The notes under the pieces: model-generated | The model's input: the letters and a program-made list of their open reading frames with translations, nothing else | The model's database searches: none | What the model was told of the DNA's origin: nothing | Part shown: positions 1 to 7,665 of the stretch, piece after piece | How positions within the stretch are numbered: the first letter of the stretch is position 1 | Layout: the number at the start of each line of letters is the position of its first letter | Assembly: GCA_029246705.1 (NCBI GenBank) | Contig: JAQWMQ010000034.1 | Coordinates: 124,001-188,000, forward strand | Direction: 5' to 3' | Origin: Phycisphaerales bacterium | GTDB lineage: Bacteria > Planctomycetota > Phycisphaerae > Phycisphaerales > SM1A02 | DNA: 64,000 nt | Translations under genes and position numbers: made by a program

Positions 1-962
1 TTCGACTGGACATCGATTCGAAGGGGAATGTCCTCGAAGCCTCGGTCAGGGTCGATGCCGATGGAACCGATCTCACCGTGGACAACGGGACCATCGGTGC
101 ACTGCTTCGCCAGCGTGACGAGACGGTCGACCCCGCGATCGACCAACTTGACGGCTTCGCCAACGAATTGATCAACCAGGTCAACCGTGTCCACTCCCAG
201 GGGCAGGGCATGACCGGATGGACCAGTCTCGAAGGTGCCACTCGCGTCCTGGATACCAGCGCGGCATTGAACACCGATGCCGCGGGCATTCCGTTCGACA
301 TGGAAAACGGAAGCTTCATCCTGAGCGTGGTGCACGCCGAAACCGGTGCACGTGCGAGTTACCTGGTCCAGGTCGATCCCGACTCGATGTCTCTCGACAA
401 CCTCGCCGACACGATCAACAACGCGGTTGGTGGCCCGGGTGCGGTCGCTTCGGTCTCCAACGACGGTGCACTCCAGTTGAATTCGGCAGCCGGGTACGAG
501 ATGGAATTCAGCGAGGATTCCAGCGGCGTGCTCGCCGGACTCGGTATCAACACGTTCTTCTCGGGCTCCAGTGGTGTCGACATCGCCGTTTCGGAAGCCC
601 TGGTCGGAAATCCATCGTTGCTCGGAGCAGGTGCCGAGCACATCGCCGGTTCAAACACCACCGCACTCGCGATCGTGGCACTCCAGGATTCGTCCATCGA
701 GAAGCTCGGTGGACGCAGTCTTCGGGAGTCATGGTCCGCAGGAGTCAGTGAACTTGCGGTCCGGACCAGTGCGGCCAACACCCGTCTTCAGGGTGCGAGC
801 CTCGTCAAGGAAAGTCTCCAGGCCCAGTCCCAGGCGGTCTCCGGTGTCTCCCTCGACGAGGAAGCCATCGACCTGCTCGCATACCAGCGCCAGTTCCAGG
901 CTGCCGCTCGATACATCAGCATCATCGATGAAACCATGCAGTCTCTGATGAGCATCGTGTAG
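1..962 (+). CDS. flgK: Flagellar hook-associated protein 1 (FlgK), C-terminal part
   Basis: The reading frame is open from the left window edge (first full codon at 3) to TAG at 960-962, so the N-terminus lies outside the window. FlgK is the first junction protein between hook and filament. The end of the protein shows the typical FlgK C-terminal helix: GVSLDEEAIDLLAYQRQFQA followed by AARYISIIDETMQSLMSIV, which matches the conserved D0 region (LDEE..NLL.YQ..YQA.A..I...D...Q.L). Before it lies a beta-rich stretch ending in a LAGLGINTFF segment, similar to the flagellin/hook IN modules seen in the next gene. flgL follows after 20 bases, so the two hook-junction genes are probably cotranscribed. 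Confidence 0.9.
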   Translation, partial: RLDIDSKGNVLEASVRVDADGTDLTVDNGTIGALLRQRDETVDPAIDQLDGFANELINQVNRVHSQGQGMTGWTSLEGATRVLDTSAALNTDAAGIPFDMENGSFILSVVHAETGARASYLVQVDPDSMSLDNLADTINNAVGGPGAVASVSNDGALQLNSAAGYEMEFSEDSSGVLAGLGINTFFSGSSGVDIAVSEALVGNPSLLGAGAEHIAGSNTTALAIVALQDSSIEKLGGRSLRESWSAGVSELAVRTSAANTRLQGASLVKESLQAQSQAVSGVSLDEEAIDLLAYQRQFQAAARYISIIDETMQSLMSIV

Positions 963-982
963 TCACCGAGGAGTACCCAGTC

Positions 983-2968
983 ATGACGCCCATTCCAAGC
1001 ATGCTTGCTCGAGTTCCGAATCTCTTCTCATCTCAGATGATGCTGTCGAACCTGAACAGTTCGAGTGCAGGCCTTCTTCAACTGCAGGCTCAGATGAGCA
1101 GCGGACTCCGCGTGCTCCGGCCTTCGGATGACGTGGTCGCCTCCGCGACGATCGGTTCGCTCAGTGACATCCTCGAGCGACGTTCCCAGCAGCTGGAGAA
1201 CCTCCAGCAGGCTGATTCACTGCTGGGCACGCTCGACCAGTCGATCGGCGAGGTCAACGACCTGATCCTCGAGGCCAAGGGAATAGGGCTTTCCCAGATT
1301 GGAATCGGGTCAGACCCCGAGACTCGCGCCAACCAGGCGCAGGTGATCGATTCGATCCTGGAATCGCTGGTATCGGTGAGCAATCGCGAGTTCCGTGGGG
1401 TCCACTACTTCGGTGGACAGGCGGTGGGGGATGCCCCCATCCAGGACATGCTCGGCTTCTACCAGTATCTCGGGGTCGGAACCGGCATGACCACCGACAC
1501 CGGACTGGCTTCGGGCATCGAGGTCACCGTCGGCGCGGAGCAGACCTTCGGTGCGATGAGCGCCCGGGTCCGCGGGCTCGACGACCTGAACCCACAGATC
1601 ACCCCCAACACCAGGCTGTCCGACCTGCGTGGTGCTCGCGGGCTGGGTGTGGATACCGGTGCGATCAACGTCGATGTCAACGGCACCATGCTCGTCATCG
1701 ACCTGAGCGATGCCGAGACCGTCGGCGACGTCGTCGGGCTCATGCAGTCGGCGATCAAGACGGTCGATCCGCTGGCTTCGGTCGCGGTCGACCCGATCCA
1801 CGGCCAGGGTCTCTACATCCAGGCCGTGCTGGCTTCGGTCACGATCTCCGATGTCGAAGGCAAGACCACCGCGGCTGACCTCGGACTGACCGGCAGCTAC
1901 CCGGCAGGCTCCGGCACCGAAGGCGGTGACCTGGATGCCATCCTGACCGAACTGACCCGCATGGATTCCCTGCCGGGCCTGACCGTTCCCATGGGTTCGA
2001 TCCGCATCGAGAACGCCGGCCAGATCCGGGAAGTCGATCTCTCCGGTGTGAGCACCGTGGGTGAACTGGTGCGCGAGATCGAGTCACTCGAGATCGGTGT
2101 CCGGGTCGAGATCGATCCGGACGGTCGCAGATTGAATTTCAGGAACGAACTCTCCGGAACCCACATGTCGATTTCCGAGATCGGTGGGGGCCAGACGGCC
2201 ACCCAGCTCGGTATCCGCTCGTTCACCGGTGACACCCTCCTGGCTGATTTCAACGACGGGCGGGGCGTCGGGTCCGTTTCGGGTGGATTCGACCCGCAGA
2301 CCGGCCTGCCCGACCCCGGGCTGGACATGGACTTCCGCATCACCCTGGGAGACGGGACGAGCTTCGAGGCCGACATCACCGGGGCGGTCACCGTCTCGGA
2401 CGTGCTCTCAGCCGTCAACGATGCCGCTGCCGCCGCCGGATTGGCGGTTCCAGGTGCATTCGAGGCCCGTCTGGTGGGGGATGGCAACGGTATCGAGCTG
2501 GTGGATGGCACCGGAGGAGGCGCTGGCATCCAGGTCCAGCGGCTCAACAACAGCACCGCGGCGGAGGATCTGGGGATCCTCGGATCGACCGATGGCGCCG
2601 TTCTTGCCGGATCGGATCGCGCACAAGTTGCCGCCGACGGCCTTTTCACCCACCTGATCATGCTCAGGGACGCCCTGCTGGCGAATGACGAGGCAGGCAT
2701 CGCATTTGCAACAGAGCAACTGGACGAGGACGTCCTCCGGACTGCAGAAGCCCGGGCGGAGGTCGGCGTCAGAAGCAGACGAGTCAGTGACTCGATTTCC
2801 CGTGAGGAGGACCGAATGGTCCAGGACCAGGCACATCTCTCGAACGTCCGCGACCTGGACTTCGCCGAGGCCGCCACCCGGTATGCCCTCCTCGAACAAC
2901 AGCTGCAGGCGAGCATGATGACCATCAGCCGCGCGCAGCAACTCAGTCTTCTCGACTTTCTGAGATAG
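983..2968 (+). CDS. flgL: Flagellar hook-associated protein 3 (FlgL), enlarged
   Basis: FlgL is the second hook-filament junction protein. The start ATG has GAGGAG at 968-973. Residues about 15-145 form the D0/D1 helices (SSGLRVLRPSDDVVASA, then a LLGTLDQSIGEVNDLILEAK segment), and the last 90 residues form the returning helices (DLDFAEAATRYALLEQQLQA). At 661 residues it is about twice the size of enterobacterial FlgL. The extra length holds three tandem beta modules at about 226-305, 330-412 and 445-535. Each has a hydrophobic strand, a TV.(D/E)(V/L) helix start and an ending TA.(D/Q)LG(L/I), resembling flagellin IN motifs. It sits between flgK and fliW in the expected late flagellar order. 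Confidence 0.9.
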   Translation: MTPIPSMLARVPNLFSSQMMLSNLNSSSAGLLQLQAQMSSGLRVLRPSDDVVASATIGSLSDILERRSQQLENLQQADSLLGTLDQSIGEVNDLILEAKGIGLSQIGIGSDPETRANQAQVIDSILESLVSVSNREFRGVHYFGGQAVGDAPIQDMLGFYQYLGVGTGMTTDTGLASGIEVTVGAEQTFGAMSARVRGLDDLNPQITPNTRLSDLRGARGLGVDTGAINVDVNGTMLVIDLSDAETVGDVVGLMQSAIKTVDPLASVAVDPIHGQGLYIQAVLASVTISDVEGKTTAADLGLTGSYPAGSGTEGGDLDAILTELTRMDSLPGLTVPMGSIRIENAGQIREVDLSGVSTVGELVREIESLEIGVRVEIDPDGRRLNFRNELSGTHMSISEIGGGQTATQLGIRSFTGDTLLADFNDGRGVGSVSGGFDPQTGLPDPGLDMDFRITLGDGTSFEADITGAVTVSDVLSAVNDAAAAAGLAVPGAFEARLVGDGNGIELVDGTGGGAGIQVQRLNNSTAAEDLGILGSTDGAVLAGSDRAQVAADGLFTHLIMLRDALLANDEAGIAFATEQLDEDVLRTAEARAEVGVRSRRVSDSISREEDRMVQDQAHLSNVRDLDFAEAATRYALLEQQLQASMMTISRAQQLSLLDFLR

Positions 2969-3004
2969 GAAGTCTTCTTCTCTCCCCGCGCGTTGCGGGA
3001 AACC

Positions 3005-3033
3005 ACTTGCGACCCGACCGGCCAGTCGCAAGT
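3005..3033 (+). repeat. Inverted repeat between flgL and fliW
   Basis: ACTTGCGAC at 3005-3013 pairs perfectly with GTCGCAAGT at 3025-3033 around an 11-base loop. No T-run follows, so it is not a classical intrinsic terminator. It may be part of the fliW leader, whose Shine-Dalgarno GGAG is at 3112-3115. Confidence 0.5.
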
Positions 3034-3121
3034 TGGATGACAGGAGGTCAGCGTCGGCCCCGCCCAGTGCGGTGGCAGGCGAGACCAAGGAATGGATGGC
3101 TGGCTTAACTTGGAGCGTCCG

Positions 3122-3568
3122 ATGAACATCGAGACGACTCGATTCGGCACCGTTGAAGTCGATGATGCACGAATCGTGAATTTTCCCTCTGGCCTGCTCG
3201 GTTTCTCGAGCTACCGACAATTCGTCCTTCTTCAGCCCGACGATGACGGTGTCTTCTACTGGCTGCAGTCGGTCGATGCACCTGACCTGGCATTCGTGGT
3301 CACCGATCCCGCCCTGTGGATCGACGACTACAAGGCCAACATCAGGCGAGAGCAGATGGGTGAGCTCGGCATGGAACAGGTCGATGATGCCCAGGTCATG
3401 GTCATCGTCAACAAGCGTGACGAGATCCTGACCGCGAACCTTCAGGGCCCGCTGGTCATCAACGTCGCCAACTGCAATGCCATGCAGCTCGTGCTTGCCG
3501 AGAAGCGATGGTCCACGCGGCAGGAAATCGTACGTCTCGAGGCACCTGCCCGCGCGGCATCAGCCTGA
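3122..3568 (+). CDS. fliW: Flagellar assembly factor FliW
   Basis: FliW is a small cytoplasmic protein that binds both CsrA and flagellin. By antagonising CsrA it couples flagellin translation to filament export (established in Bacillus and Campylobacter). The protein (148 residues from this start) shows the family signature: an N-terminal TTRFGTVEVDD strand, IVNFPSGLLGFSSYRQFVLL, a FYWLQSVDAPDLAFVV segment, then the LTANLQGPLVINVANCNAMQ strand. I chose the ATG at 3122 because GGAG (3112-3115) lies 6 bases upstream and the family begins about here. An in-frame ATG at 3092 would add ten atypical residues. The next gene is csrA, the usual partner. Confidence 0.93.
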   Translation: MNIETTRFGTVEVDDARIVNFPSGLLGFSSYRQFVLLQPDDDGVFYWLQSVDAPDLAFVVTDPALWIDDYKANIRREQMGELGMEQVDDAQVMVIVNKRDEILTANLQGPLVINVANCNAMQLVLAEKRWSTRQEIVRLEAPARAASA

Positions 3569-3605
3569 CAAGTCAATTGATCCCCGGCCCCGGGATTCAG
3601 GGGCC

Positions 3606-3641
3606 TCGCGAGTGGACTCGCGAAGATGTTCCAAGGAAGGA
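3606..3641 (+). promoter_or_regulatory. Putative CsrA binding sites in the csrA leader
   Basis: TCGCGAG (3606-3612) pairs with CTCGCGA (3617-3623) around the tetraloop TGGA (3613-3616). CsrA typically binds GGA exposed in a hairpin loop. Two further GGA triplets lie in the Shine-Dalgarno tract AAGGAAGGA (3633-3641), about 20 bases downstream, a spacing suited to bridging by one CsrA dimer. This suggests autoregulation of csrA translation. The hairpin is seen directly; the function is inferred. Confidence 0.55.
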
Positions 3642-3649
3642 GCAGTTTG

Positions 3650-3958
3650 ATGCTTGTACTTTCACGACAGCGTGATGAAACCATCATGATCGGCGACGAC
3701 ATCGAGTTGACGATCGTCGACATTCGGGGTGACAAGGTTCGCATCGGGATCGATGCGCCATCGAGCGTCGCCGTGCACCGCAAGGAAGTGTACGAGGCGA
3801 TCAGGCGCGAGAACGAACAGGCCGCATCGTATCGGGGCGGTCTCGAGGAATTGAAGCGCGGTCTTGGTGGCCGCATCGACAAGGGCAATGGCGGGACGGT
3901 CCTGCCGAAGGCCTCGAAAATCGCGGCTCGTACCAATCAGGCGCGGGAAAGCGCCTGA
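3650..3958 (+). CDS. csrA: Translational regulator CsrA
   Basis: CsrA is a homodimeric RNA-binding protein that recognises GGA in hairpin loops and usually blocks ribosome binding. The protein starts [20 protein letters not shown] and continues with [20 protein letters not shown] and [10 protein letters not shown], which is the canonical five-strand core including the C-terminal RNA-contact segment. At 102 residues it is longer than the usual 60-75. The tail after residue 55 is basic and Gly-rich and is not part of the known fold. The start at 3650 is preceded by AAGGAAGGA; an upstream ATG at 3626 would add eight residues not found in the family. It lies between fliW and the flagellins, as in FliW-CsrA systems. 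Confidence 0.95.
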   Translation: MLVLSRQRDETIMIGDDIELTIVDIRGDKVRIGIDAPSSVAVHRKEVYEAIRRENEQAASYRGGLEELKRGLGGRIDKGNGGTVLPKASKIAARTNQARESA

Positions 3959-3972
3959 AACGAACCACCGGG

Positions 3973-3996
3973 TGATCCAGGCTGAAGCCTGGGTCG
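3973..3996 (+). repeat. Hairpin between csrA and first flagellin gene
   Basis: CCAGGC (3977-3982), loop TGAA, GCCTGG (3987-3992), extendable by four more pairs including two G-T wobbles. No T-run follows. It lies 35 bases before the flagellin start and could be a leader structure or a weak terminator for csrA. Confidence 0.4.
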
Positions 3997-4015
3997 ACTG
4001 AACACCCAGCCATCT

Positions 4016-4026
4016 TCACGGAGGAT
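4016..4026 (+). promoter_or_regulatory. Flagellin ribosome-binding element TCACGGAGGAT (copy 1)
   Basis: The 11 bases TCACGGAGGAT precede the ATG by 4 bases. The identical 11-mer precedes the other two flagellin genes. ACGGAGGAT resembles the CsrA consensus (ACARGGAUG-like) and covers the Shine-Dalgarno sequence. Here GCCAT (4009-4013) could also pair with ATGGC (4031-4035), enclosing the site. Confidence 0.5.
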
Positions 4027-4030
4027 CTCA

Positions 4031-5521
4031 ATGGCTCGGATCTACACGAATATCTCTTCAACGATCGCGCAGAACAACCTGCGCAAGAGCAATGCCGACC
4101 TCTCGGTCAGTCTTGAAAGGCTCTCGACCGGCCTGCGGATCAACCGCGGCGCCGACGACCCCGCCGGGCTGATCGTCTCCGAGCGATTGCGCTCCGAGAT
4201 GAAGGGTCTCAACCAGGCGATCGACAACTCGGAACGCGCAAGCTCCGTGATCGCCACCACTGAAGGCTATCTGGCTGAAGTGGCTGACCTGCTGAACTCG
4301 GTCAAGAACCTCGTCGTCCAGGCTGCCAACACCGGCGGTGTGAGCAAGGAGGAGATCGAGGCCAACCAGCTTCAGGTCGACAGCGCGATCGAATCGATCA
4401 CTCGGATCTCGAGCGTGGCCAGTTTCGCAGGTCTCGACCTGCTCAACGGATCGCTTGAATACACGACGTCCGGTCTCGACAACACCGACATCGCCTTCTC
4501 GAGGATCGACAGCGCTCGTTTCGGCACGGCCACCTCGCTGGATGTCGATGTCGAAGTCACCACACCCGCGGAGAAGGGGCTTCTCTGGCTCTCGAGCGAT
4601 GCGGGCGGCTTCACCGGATTCGCCCTGGACAACGAGCTCACCCTCGAGATCGCAGGCAAGGATGGTGCCCAGACCCTCACCTTCGCCGCCGGTACCCAGC
4701 AGTCCGCCATGGTCAACGCGATCAACCTGATCTCGGATTCGACCGGGGTCGAAGCGGCCTTCCTCAACTCGGCCGGATCCTCCGGGATCCAGTTCCGATC
4801 GGAAGGCTACGGCACCGAGTCATTCGTTTCGGTCCGCCCGGTCGGATCGGGAGGAAGCGGATTCGAGGCCTACACCGCTCCGGGTGGTTCTGCCGCCCAG
4901 CGCGACGAGGGCGTTGACGTGAAGGCCATAGTGAATGGTGCTCTCGCCACCGGACGTGGACTCTCGGTCTCGATGAACACGCCTGCGCTCTCGATGGAAC
5001 TGGATCTTGCCGAAGCCTTCGGCATTGCGACCACGCCACCGGCGAACCAGTCGAACTTCCAGATCACCGGCGGTGGTGCGAACTTCCAGCTTGGGCCGAG
5101 CGTGAACAGCGCTCAGCAGATCTCGCTGGGCATCGGTTCGGTCGCGGCCAGTCGACTCGGAGGTTCGCTTGACGACACGGGTTCACGTTTCTTCCTGAAC
5201 TCGTTGAAGTCCGGCCAGGACAACGAACTGGCCACTGGTGATTCCGCCCTGGCCAGTGACATCCTGGACAAGGCCATCCTCGAGGTCTCGAAGATGCGCG
5301 GTCGCCTTGGTGCCTTCGAACGGAACACCATCCAGACCAATGTTCGTTCGCTCCAGATCGGTCTCGAGAACATCACCGCCAGCGAGTCGAAGATTCGCGA
5401 CGCTGACTTCGCCGCCGAGACCGCCAATCTGACCCGCGCCCAGATACTCAACCAGGCGGGAACCTCGGTGCTTGCCACCGCGAACAGCAGCGCCCAGAAC
5501 GTGCTTGCACTGCTTCAGTAA
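4031..5521 (+). CDS. Flagellin 1
   Basis: This is a filament structural protein of 496 residues. The N-terminal D0/D1 region carries the standard motif RLSTGLRINRGADDPAGLIV and the returning C-terminal helix ends ANLTRAQILNQAGTSVLATA followed by NSSAQNVLALLQ. The central variable domain (about 150-370) includes a flagellin IN-type module (LTLEIAGKDGAQTLTFAAGT). It differs from the two following flagellins in the centre and at several D1 positions, so it is the divergent member of the set and could form the hook-proximal part of the filament or a minor subunit. No cysteine is present. The start is fixed by the ACGGAGGA element. Confidence 0.93.
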   Translation: MARIYTNISSTIAQNNLRKSNADLSVSLERLSTGLRINRGADDPAGLIVSERLRSEMKGLNQAIDNSERASSVIATTEGYLAEVADLLNSVKNLVVQAANTGGVSKEEIEANQLQVDSAIESITRISSVASFAGLDLLNGSLEYTTSGLDNTDIAFSRIDSARFGTATSLDVDVEVTTPAEKGLLWLSSDAGGFTGFALDNELTLEIAGKDGAQTLTFAAGTQQSAMVNAINLISDSTGVEAAFLNSAGSSGIQFRSEGYGTESFVSVRPVGSGGSGFEAYTAPGGSAAQRDEGVDVKAIVNGALATGRGLSVSMNTPALSMELDLAEAFGIATTPPANQSNFQITGGGANFQLGPSVNSAQQISLGIGSVAASRLGGSLDDTGSRFFLNSLKSGQDNELATGDSALASDILDKAILEVSKMRGRLGAFERNTIQTNVRSLQIGLENITASESKIRDADFAAETANLTRAQILNQAGTSVLATANSSAQNVLALLQ

Positions 5522-5553
5522 GCCGTCTGGTAGCTGATAACCGTTACCCAGAT

Positions 5554-5587
5554 ACCCCCATCCGCAGAAATTGCGGGTGGGGGTTTG
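5554..5587 (+). terminator. Intrinsic terminator after flagellin 1
   Basis: ACCCCCATCCGCA (5554-5566) pairs with TGCGGGTGGGGGT (5572-5584), one G-T wobble, loop GAAAT, followed by TTGTT. Confidence 0.85.
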
Positions 5588-5847
5588 TTGGTATCCGCAT
5601 TCCGATCGTCCTTACTGGAGTTCTCCTGTCCACGCTCCGATGAATGGGGTCTCCAACTTCCAGCCTCGCAACGAGCTGGATGCTGGTGCTCGGATCGCCG
5701 GAGGCGCCGTGATGTTTCAACAGGCATGAATACCGTGGGAAATGCACGGTCGAGTGCCAAAGAAGGCGTTCCCACGGGGGGATCGCCGTTTCGACCATCG
5801 TGAGGCGTGATCGCAAGAAGCGATCTGTTTCATTCACGGAGGATTTT
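5588..5847 (+). other. Intergenic leader of flagellin 2
   Basis: This stretch holds no gene. A perfect hairpin GATCGC-AAGAA-GCGATC lies at 5809-5825, just before the shared flagellin element TCACGGAGGAT at 5834-5844. ACGG/CCGT at about 5773-5788 could present GGGGAT in a loop. I could not find a convincing sigma-28 or sigma-54 promoter. Confidence 0.5.
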
Positions 5848-7317
5848 ATGAGTCGTATCAATTCCAACCTGGGATCCATGGTTGCGCAGCGCGTGCTTGC
5901 CAGTCAGAACATGGATCTTTCCAAGACCCTCAGCCGTCTGTCGACCGGTCTGCGGATCAACCGTGGTGCCGACGACCCGGCCGGTCTCATCGCCAGCGAG
6001 AACCTGCGCGCCGAGAAGACGGCGATCAACGCAGCCATGACCAATGCCGAGCGAGCTGAACAGGTCGTCAACGTCGCTGAAGGCGGCCTGCAGGAGATCA
6101 GCAGCATGCTGGTCGAGATGCAGGGACTCGTCGGTTCCATGGCCAACGAAGCAGGCGTGTCCAAGGAAGAGAAGGAAGCCAACCAGCTCCAGATCGATTC
6201 CATCCTGCAGACCATCGATCGAATCGCCAATTCGACTTCATTCCAGGGGATCAAGCTGCTCAACGGCAACTTCGACTACACCCTGAGCAACGAGGATTCA
6301 GCGGTCCTGAACGACGTGCAGGTCAACTCGGCCAAGCTCTCGGACGCCGCTGGTTCCAACATTCGTGTCGACGTCACCCTGGTGGATTCGGCTTCCACCG
6401 GAACCGTCTACCTGCTCGACAACGGCGGGACACTCTCCGCCAACGGTGATGGCCAGGTCACCTTCGAGATCGCGGGATCCCAGGGAACCCAGCAGTTCAC
6501 CTTCGCCTCGGGCACGACCAATGCAGACGTCGTCGATGCGATCAACACCTTCAGCGAGGCAATCGGTGCGAGTGCATCCCTTTCCGGCGCGGAAATCCGC
6601 ATCGATTCGGGAGAATACGGCAGCGATCAGTTCGTACGCGTGAAGCAGCTCTCGACCAATGGTGGCTCCAGCTACGTGTCATCCGCGGGCAACGGTGCAG
6701 CTGTCTCTGAATACAAGGGATCCGGAGTCGATGCCGAAGTCAACGTCAACGGCATTCGAGCCACGACCGACGGGCTCACCGCACGTGTCTCATCCGAGGG
6801 TTTCGACGTCAAGATCTCGCTGACCGGGGCCTATGCGGGCAACGGAGCGGCGGGTGGTACCTCGACCTTCTACGTCACGGGTGGTGGTGCCGACTTCAAC
6901 CTCGGACCCTCGGTGAACCTTTCCAACAAGGTCTCCCTGGGCATCGAGACCGTCACCACCGGCAACCTTGGTTCGAATTCCGACGGGTTCCTTGATTCAC
7001 TCAAGGCCGGCGGAACCGCCAACGTGGTCAATGGTGACCTGAGCAAGGCCCAGGGCGTCATCGAAGACGCCATCAAGCAGGTCAGCAGCATGCGTGGTCG
7101 ACTGGGTGCATTCCAGAAGAACACCGTGGGGTCGACCATCAGCAGTCTTTCGATCGCGCTCGAGAATACCTCGGCCGCTGAAAGCTCCATCCGGGATGCG
7201 GACTTCGCCAAGGAGACCGCGAACCTGACTCGTGCTCAGATCCTCAGTCAGGCGGCGACGCAGGCACTTTCCCTTGCGAACAGCCAGCCACAGGCAGTGC
7301 TCTCCCTGCTCCGTTGA
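5848..7317 (+). CDS. Flagellin 2
   Basis: Filament protein of 489 residues. The N-terminus MSRINSNLGSMVAQRVLASQ is followed by RLSTGLRINRGADDPAGLIA, and the C-terminus is DADFAKETANLTRAQILSQA followed by ATQALSLANSQPQAVLSLLR. The central domain has an IN-type module (VTFEIAGSQGTQQFTFASGT) and a Gly/Ser-rich outer part. I chose the ATG at 5848 because the ACGGAGGA element precedes it and the sequence from there matches flagellin starts. An in-frame start at 5800 would add 16 basic residues. It is very close to flagellin 3, from which it differs mostly by conservative changes in the centre, so the pair looks like a recent tandem duplication. Confidence 0.95.
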   Translation: MSRINSNLGSMVAQRVLASQNMDLSKTLSRLSTGLRINRGADDPAGLIASENLRAEKTAINAAMTNAERAEQVVNVAEGGLQEISSMLVEMQGLVGSMANEAGVSKEEKEANQLQIDSILQTIDRIANSTSFQGIKLLNGNFDYTLSNEDSAVLNDVQVNSAKLSDAAGSNIRVDVTLVDSASTGTVYLLDNGGTLSANGDGQVTFEIAGSQGTQQFTFASGTTNADVVDAINTFSEAIGASASLSGAEIRIDSGEYGSDQFVRVKQLSTNGGSSYVSSAGNGAAVSEYKGSGVDAEVNVNGIRATTDGLTARVSSEGFDVKISLTGAYAGNGAAGGTSTFYVTGGGADFNLGPSVNLSNKVSLGIETVTTGNLGSNSDGFLDSLKAGGTANVVNGDLSKAQGVIEDAIKQVSSMRGRLGAFQKNTVGSTISSLSIALENTSAAESSIRDADFAKETANLTRAQILSQAATQALSLANSQPQAVLSLLR

Positions 7318-7342
7318 GTTCTCCTGATACCTGTGTTCCTTC

Positions 7343-7377
7343 AAGCGCGGCGACCTTCGGGTCGCCGCGCTTTCTTT
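7343..7377 (+). terminator. Intrinsic terminator after flagellin 2
   Basis: AGCGCGGCGACC (7344-7355), tetraloop TTCG, GGTCGCCGCGCT (7360-7371), then TTCTTT. Confidence 0.93.
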
Positions 7378-7397
7378 CGTGCTTGTGGATCACGGCT

Positions 7398-7507
7398 CAC
7401 CGATAAGTCCCAAAGGGACGTTGTACGCGCAGAAGATGCCCGTTCCGCTCACCTTGCGTGAAATTGAGCGCTCAGATGCTGATGTCCTTGATTCCGTGCA
7501 CCGATAA
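7398..7507 (+). promoter_or_regulatory. Two CACCGATAA boxes upstream of flagellin 3
   Basis: CACCGATAA occurs at 7398-7406 and again at 7499-7507, both between the flagellin 2 terminator and the flagellin 3 start. CCGATAA matches the core of the flagellar sigma-28 -10 element (GCCGATAA). No TAAA -35 element is found at the expected 15-base distance for either copy, so the promoter reading is weak. The rest of the 7378-7650 stretch holds nothing I recognise. Confidence 0.22.
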
Positions 7508-7665
7508 ATGCGTTTGTCCTCCATGATGTCGGCCGGGTGGCCATTCGAGTGGAGGACAAGGGATGCCGGAGGCACCTGCCACAACACGATCGCCTGTGCT
7601 ACCGGGACATTCATTCTGTCGCCGTGTTCGAAGCAGGTCTCGGGTTCCAATCACGGAGGATCAAC

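Noticed and set aside
2997-3012. GG-N10-GC with TTGC upstream of fliW
   Set aside because: Only GG and TTGC match; the rest of the -24 element is absent, and the bases fall in an inverted repeat.
3092-3121. Upstream ATG as start of fliW
   Set aside because: Adds ten residues not seen in FliW and has no Shine-Dalgarno; the ATG at 3122 has GGAG at proper spacing.
1897-3150. 417-residue minus-strand open frame through flgL
   Set aside because: Composition is Ser/Arg/Pro-rich and it runs through the flgL modules and the fliW start; a shadow frame.
5519-5538. TAAG...GCTGATAA after flagellin 1 as a sigma-28 promoter
   Set aside because: The spacing is about ten bases instead of fifteen and a terminator follows immediately.
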